Below are positions 51,941 to 55,009 of a DNA stretch of 55,009 nucleotides, piece by piece. The notes under the pieces were generated by a model. That model had not been told where the DNA came from. It worked only from the letters and a program-made list of their open reading frames with translations, and searched no databases. How positions within the stretch are numbered: the stretch's first letter is position 1; the number at the start of each line of letters is the position of its first letter. Source of the DNA: an uncultured Pseudoxanthomonas sp. (GTDB taxonomy: Bacteria; Pseudomonadota; Gammaproteobacteria; Xanthomonadales; Xanthomonadaceae); the NCBI GenBank assembly GCA_937975725.1, contig CALJUL010000108.1:1-55009 (forward strand), read 5' to 3'. The position numbers were made by a program, and so were the translations under genes.

Positions 51941-51995
51941 ATCTTTCCTTCGTTCCTGCCGTCGCTCCTGCGATCCGCAGGGGACCTGCACCGGC

Positions 51996-52685
51996 TTACA
52001 CGGCTGCGGGCGCGCGGGCAGGCCACAGGGCGGGATCGAGCAGGTCGGCGGGCCACTCCGCCAGAACGTCGGGGTTCCAGTCGGCCGGCCGTTCGTCCGG
52101 CTGGCGGTAGCCCCACAGCGCGGCGATCGAGGGCATGCCTGCCGCGCGCGCGGACTGGATGTCGCGCTCGTCGTCGCCCACGTACACGCAGTCGGCGGGG
52201 GCGAGGCCGATGCGTTCGGCCGCTACCTGCAACGGCAGCGGATGCGGCTTCTTCTCGGCCAGGGTGTCGCCACCGATCAGCACGGCGCAGCGGTCCTGCC
52301 AGCCGAGTTGCGGCAGGATTTCGCGCGCCAGGTATTCGGGCTTGTTGGTCACGATGCCCCAGATGCCGCCCGCCGCCTCCAGCGCGGACAGCAGTTCGGC
52401 CACGCCGTCGAACAGCAGGCTGTGGCGGCCCAGCTCCTCGCGGTAGAGGGCCAGGAACTCCGGCACCCTCGCTTCGCGCGACGCCTGTTCGAGATCGGGG
52501 AACGCCGCCGCCAGCATCGCCCGCGCACCCTTGGACACGTGCGGGCGCAGGTCGGCCAGGTCCATCGGCGCCAGGCCCTGCGCGGCGCGCATGCGGTTGA
52601 CCGTGGCCAGCATGTCCGGCGCGCTGTCCAGCAGCGTACCGTCCAGATCGAACAGCGTTGCGCGCGGGAAGGCCCGTGCAGGCAT
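51996..52685 (-). CDS. HAD phosphatase, MupP or Gph type
   Basis: A 229-residue HAD phosphatase. It has DLDGTLLDSAPDM (nucleophile Asp), GIVTNKPEYLA, the Lys in EKKPHPLPLQ and YVGDDERDIQSARAAG. Usually such genes are called gph, phosphoglycolate phosphatase. Its place directly after ubiG, with mtaD on the other side of ubiG, is the same as that of PA3172 (mupP) in Pseudomonas aeruginosa, where the enzyme is a MurNAc-6-phosphate phosphatase of cell-wall recycling. I favour MupP but sequence motifs alone do not decide. Confidence 0.8.
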   Translation of the reverse strand: MPARAFPRATLFDLDGTLLDSAPDMLATVNRMRAAQGLAPMDLADLRPHVSKGARAMLAAAFPDLEQASREARVPEFLALYREELGRHSLLFDGVAELLSALEAAGGIWGIVTNKPEYLAREILPQLGWQDRCAVLIGGDTLAEKKPHPLPLQVAAERIGLAPADCVYVGDDERDIQSARAAGMPSIAALWGYRQPDERPADWNPDVLAEWPADLLDPALWPARAPAAV

Positions 52686-52753
52686 CACCGCCGCGCGTGG
52701 AGCCCGTTGTCCTTGACCGCGGATTCCGGACCCCGCATCCCCGCCGCTCGCAC

Positions 52754-53473
52754 TCACGCCTTCACCGCGCACGCCAGATAGTTCACGTCGGTGCGCGGAG
52801 TGAAGCGCGCGCGCTGCCGCCACGGTTCGTAGGCCAGACCGGTGACGTCCTGCAACTGGAAGCCGGCCTCGCGCAGCCAGCCGGCGAGTTCGGAGGGACG
52901 GATGAAATCCTGGTAGCGGTGCGTGCCCCGGGGCAGCAGCCGGGCCACGTATTCGGCGCCGACGATGGCCAGCGCGAACGCGGCCGGCGTGCGGTTGAGC
53001 GTGGACAGGAACAGCCGGCCGCCGGGCTTCAACAGCGCATGGCAGGCGCGGATGATCGAGGCCGGGTCCGGCACGTGCTCCAGCATCTCCATGCAGGTGA
53101 CGGCATCGAAACCGCCCGGCCGTTCCTCGGCCAGCGATTCGGCCGAGCGCAGTTGGTAGTCCACCTGCACGCCGGATTCCAGCCGGTGCAGGCGCGCCAC
53201 CTTGACCAGTTCCGGCGCCAGGTCGATGGCGGTGACCTGCGCTCCCTCGCGCGCCAGCGCTTCGCTGAGCAGGCCGCCGCCGCAGCCCACGTCCAGCACC
53301 GCCGCGCCCGGCAGCGCGACGCGCTCGCGCACGTAGTCCAGCCGCACCGGATTGAGTGCGTGCAGCGCCTTCTGCGGCCCCTCGGGATCCCACCAGCGAT
53401 TGGCGAGCGCGCCGAACTTGTCGAGTTCGGCCTGGCTGAAGTTGTCGGACTGCGCGGAAGTCGTGGTCGTCAT
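52754..53473 (-). CDS. ubiG: Ubiquinone biosynthesis O-methyltransferase
   Basis: A 239-residue SAM-dependent methyltransferase acting in both O-methylation steps of ubiquinone synthesis. The SAM site is VLDVGCGGGLLSEALAREGA, with DAVTCMEMLEHVPDPASIIR following and a FLSTLNRT segment. The N-terminal NRWWDPEGPQKALHALNPVR is diagnostic for UbiG. Neighbours mtaD and the HAD phosphatase keep a conserved order. It ends 68 bases before the phosphatase start. Confidence 0.96.
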   Translation of the reverse strand: MTTTTSAQSDNFSQAELDKFGALANRWWDPEGPQKALHALNPVRLDYVRERVALPGAAVLDVGCGGGLLSEALAREGAQVTAIDLAPELVKVARLHRLESGVQVDYQLRSAESLAEERPGGFDAVTCMEMLEHVPDPASIIRACHALLKPGGRLFLSTLNRTPAAFALAIVGAEYVARLLPRGTHRYQDFIRPSELAGWLREAGFQLQDVTGLAYEPWRQRARFTPRTDVNYLACAVKA

Positions 53474-53797
53474 GGGGCTATTGTAGGCCGACGGGGCGTC
53501 GGGGAGGCTTTCACCTGCCCGGGCGTGGAATGGAAGGCCGTGCTTTCATGCCCGGAATCCATGGTGATTGCGGCCGGCCGCGATCACGCATCGGACACAC
53601 AGGCCACGCCGCCGTCATGCCGCGCAATCATTCCGGTGAAGGCCGGGATCCGATTCGCCTTTGCGCTTGCCTTCTTCACCGAGGATCGAAGCTGGAGCGG
53701 ATGGTCTCGCCTTCCGGCACTCCAGCTTCCGACTGCCGGTGACGGTTCGCGTCGAAACAGGACCACCGCGGTGAATCCGATGCCGCCGCAGGCAGGC
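53474..53797. other. Gap between mtaD and ubiG
   Basis: About 320 bases without a gene. It contains ATCATTCCGGTGAAGGCCGG at 53628 and an inverse GCCCGGAATCCATGG at 53550, which look like another short intergenic repeat (a GAAGGCCGGGAATCC-type palindrome). The ubiG promoter should lie close to 53474-53540 but no clear hexamers are seen. Confidence 0.4.
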
Positions 53798-55009
53798 TCA
53801 ATGCCCCAGGCTGGCGATCCGTTCGCGCCATTGCCGGGCGTTGGCGATCACGCCGGCCAGGTCGATCTCGACCAGTTCGCGTTGCAGCAGCTTGGGCTTG
53901 CCGGCGATCCAGACGTCGCTGACCTGCTGGCGACCGGTGGCATAGACCAGTTGCGACACCACATGGTGCAGCGGCTGCGTTTCCAGCGCCGACAGGTCCA
54001 CACAGGCCAGGTCGGCCTGCTTGCCGGGCTCGATGGAGCCGATGCGGTCGTCGAAGCCGATCGCCTGCGCGCCGCCCAGGGTGGCCGCGCGCAGTGCGCT
54101 GAAGGCGTCCAGCGCGGCGGCGTCCTGCGCCACCGCCTTGGCCAGCAGTGCGGCGGTGCGGGTCTCGCTGAACATGTCCAGGTCGTTGTTGCTGGCACAG
54201 CCATCAGTGCCGATGGCCAGCTTCACGCCCGCGCGCTCCAGCGCGCAGGCCGGGCAGAAGCCGGAGGCCAGCTTGAGGTTGGATTCCGGGCAGTGCACCA
54301 CGCTGACCCCGCGCTCGGCGCACAGGTGGATCTCGCCTTCGGTCAACTGGGTCATGTGGATGGCGATCAGGCGGTCGTTGACCAGGCCCAGCCGGTCCAG
54401 CCGCGCGATCGGGCGTTGACCGTGCTTCTCCAGCGACTGCTCGACCTCCTGCGCGGTCTCGTGCAGGTGCAGGTGCACCGGCACGTCCAACTGGTCGGAC
54501 AGCATGCGCACGCGCTCGAAGTTGGCGTCGTTCACCGTGTACGGCGCGTGCGGGGCGAAGGCGGTGGCGATCAGCGCGTCGTCGCGCCACTGGTCGTGCA
54601 CCTCGCCGGCCTTCTCGAAATACTCGTCGTCGCTGGCCGCCCACGCGGTGGGGAAATCGATCACCGGCAGGCCCACGCGCGCGCGGAAGCCGTAGCGCTT
54701 GTAGGTGGCGGCCTGCACGTCGGGGAAGAAGTAGTTCTCGTTGACGCAGGTGGTGCCGCCGCGGAGCATCTCGGCGATGGCCAGGGTGATGCCGTCGGCC
54801 ACGAAGTCCGGGCCGATCACCGCGCCCTCGATGGGCCAGATGTGCTGCTGCAGCCACACCTTCAGCGGCAGGTCGTCGGCGACGCCGCGCAGCAGCGTCA
54901 TCGGGTTGTGGGTGTGGGCGTTGACCAGGCCGGGGATCAGCGCGCTGTGCGGCAGCTGCACGCTTTCCTTCGGGGCGAAGCGGGTGCGGGCTTCGTGCGA
55001 GGGCAGCAC
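53798..55009 (-). CDS. mtaD: 5'-methylthioadenosine/adenosine-type deaminase (5' end cut by window)
   Basis: The 3' 403 codons of an amidohydrolase; the frame runs off the window edge, and about 40 N-terminal residues are missing. Metal-binding and catalytic blocks are VNAHTHNPMTLLRGVADDLP, HLHETAQEVEQS, HCPESNLKLASGFCP and IGTDGCASNNDLDMF. The family includes MtaD of Pseudomonas, which deaminates methylthioadenosine to methylthioinosine and lies beside ubiG, as here. It would start methionine salvage, which the mtnB-D-C genes elsewhere in the window continue. S-adenosylhomocysteine deaminase is an alternative. Confidence 0.85.
   Translation of the reverse strand: MLPSHEARTRFAPKESVQLPHSALIPGLVNAHTHNPMTLLRGVADDLPLKVWLQQHIWPIEGAVIGPDFVADGITLAIAEMLRGGTTCVNENYFFPDVQAATYKRYGFRARVGLPVIDFPTAWAASDDEYFEKAGEVHDQWRDDALIATAFAPHAPYTVNDANFERVRMLSDQLDVPVHLHLHETAQEVEQSLEKHGQRPIARLDRLGLVNDRLIAIHMTQLTEGEIHLCAERGVSVVHCPESNLKLASGFCPACALERAGVKLAIGTDGCASNNDLDMFSETRTAALLAKAVAQDAAALDAFSALRAATLGGAQAIGFDDRIGSIEPGKQADLACVDLSALETQPLHHVVSQLVYATGRQQVSDVWIAGKPKLLQRELVEIDLAGVIANARQWRERIASLGH

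Overview
The window is high-GC, densely coded gammaproteobacterial DNA. It almost certainly comes from the Xanthomonadaceae/Lysobacteraceae (Lysobacter, Luteimonas, Thermomonas or Pseudoxanthomonas-like). Four things point there: an arginine operon built on N-acetylornithine carbamoyltransferase and a fused acetylglutamate kinase/synthase; a his operon headed by a small TrpR-like protein; a DksA with a very long Lys/Pro/Ala-rich N-terminus; and intergenic space full of GTAGGAG...CTCCTAC palindromes. It reads as core chromosome: I see no IS element, phage, plasmid gene or CRISPR array.

Layout. 1-7000: end of an EF-P-like gene, a DUF2388-DUF4105 pair, then D-2-hydroxyglutarate dehydrogenase divergent from serA, and a HAD hydrolase. 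7000-15000: Nudix hydrolase, amino-acid permease, methionine-salvage genes mtnB-mtnD-mtnC, a YddG-like exporter and a secreted metallophosphoesterase. 15080-22819 (minus): TrpR-like regulator-hisG-D-C-B-H-A-F-IE, mostly with overlapping genes, with a 24-bp perfect palindrome on the regulator's start codon. 22949-30000: a 7TMR-DISM/GGDEF cyclase, an unusually long histidine/aromatic ammonia-lyase next to hisS, tRNA-Pro(CGG) and a CynX-type transporter.

30004-41340 (minus): the arginine/proline block, read as leader peptide-argF'-argG-GNAT-argE-argB/A-GNAT-argC-argH-yciI-proB-proA. AOTCase makes N-acetylcitrulline, ArgE deacetylates it, and ArgG and ArgH finish arginine, while the NAGS/kinase fusion and ArgC supply the first steps. 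In front of argF' lies what looks like a complete arginine attenuator: an Arg-rich leader peptide, an antiterminator segment starting at its stop codon, and a terminator. This is the most interesting regulatory feature in the window.

41393-55009: a small secreted protein, cysS, sufE with an MFS transporter, a nucleoside deaminase, dksA, yidD-pyrC-M23 peptidase (translationally coupled, with a 100-bp tandem duplication at the peptidase 3' end), folE2, a squalene-synthase-like protein, and the conserved mtaD-ubiG-mupP/gph order. MtaD can be linked to the methionine-salvage genes at 9.7-11.8 kb.

Three repeat families fill the gaps: GTAGGAG palindromes (alone, as pairs, or in three composite elements with inner inverted repeats), a C-rich inverted pair near 0.7 kb, and two elements made of inverted heptanucleotide arrays around a shared AGCGCTTTTC core inside the arg operon. 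Several palindromes touch or supply start and stop codons.
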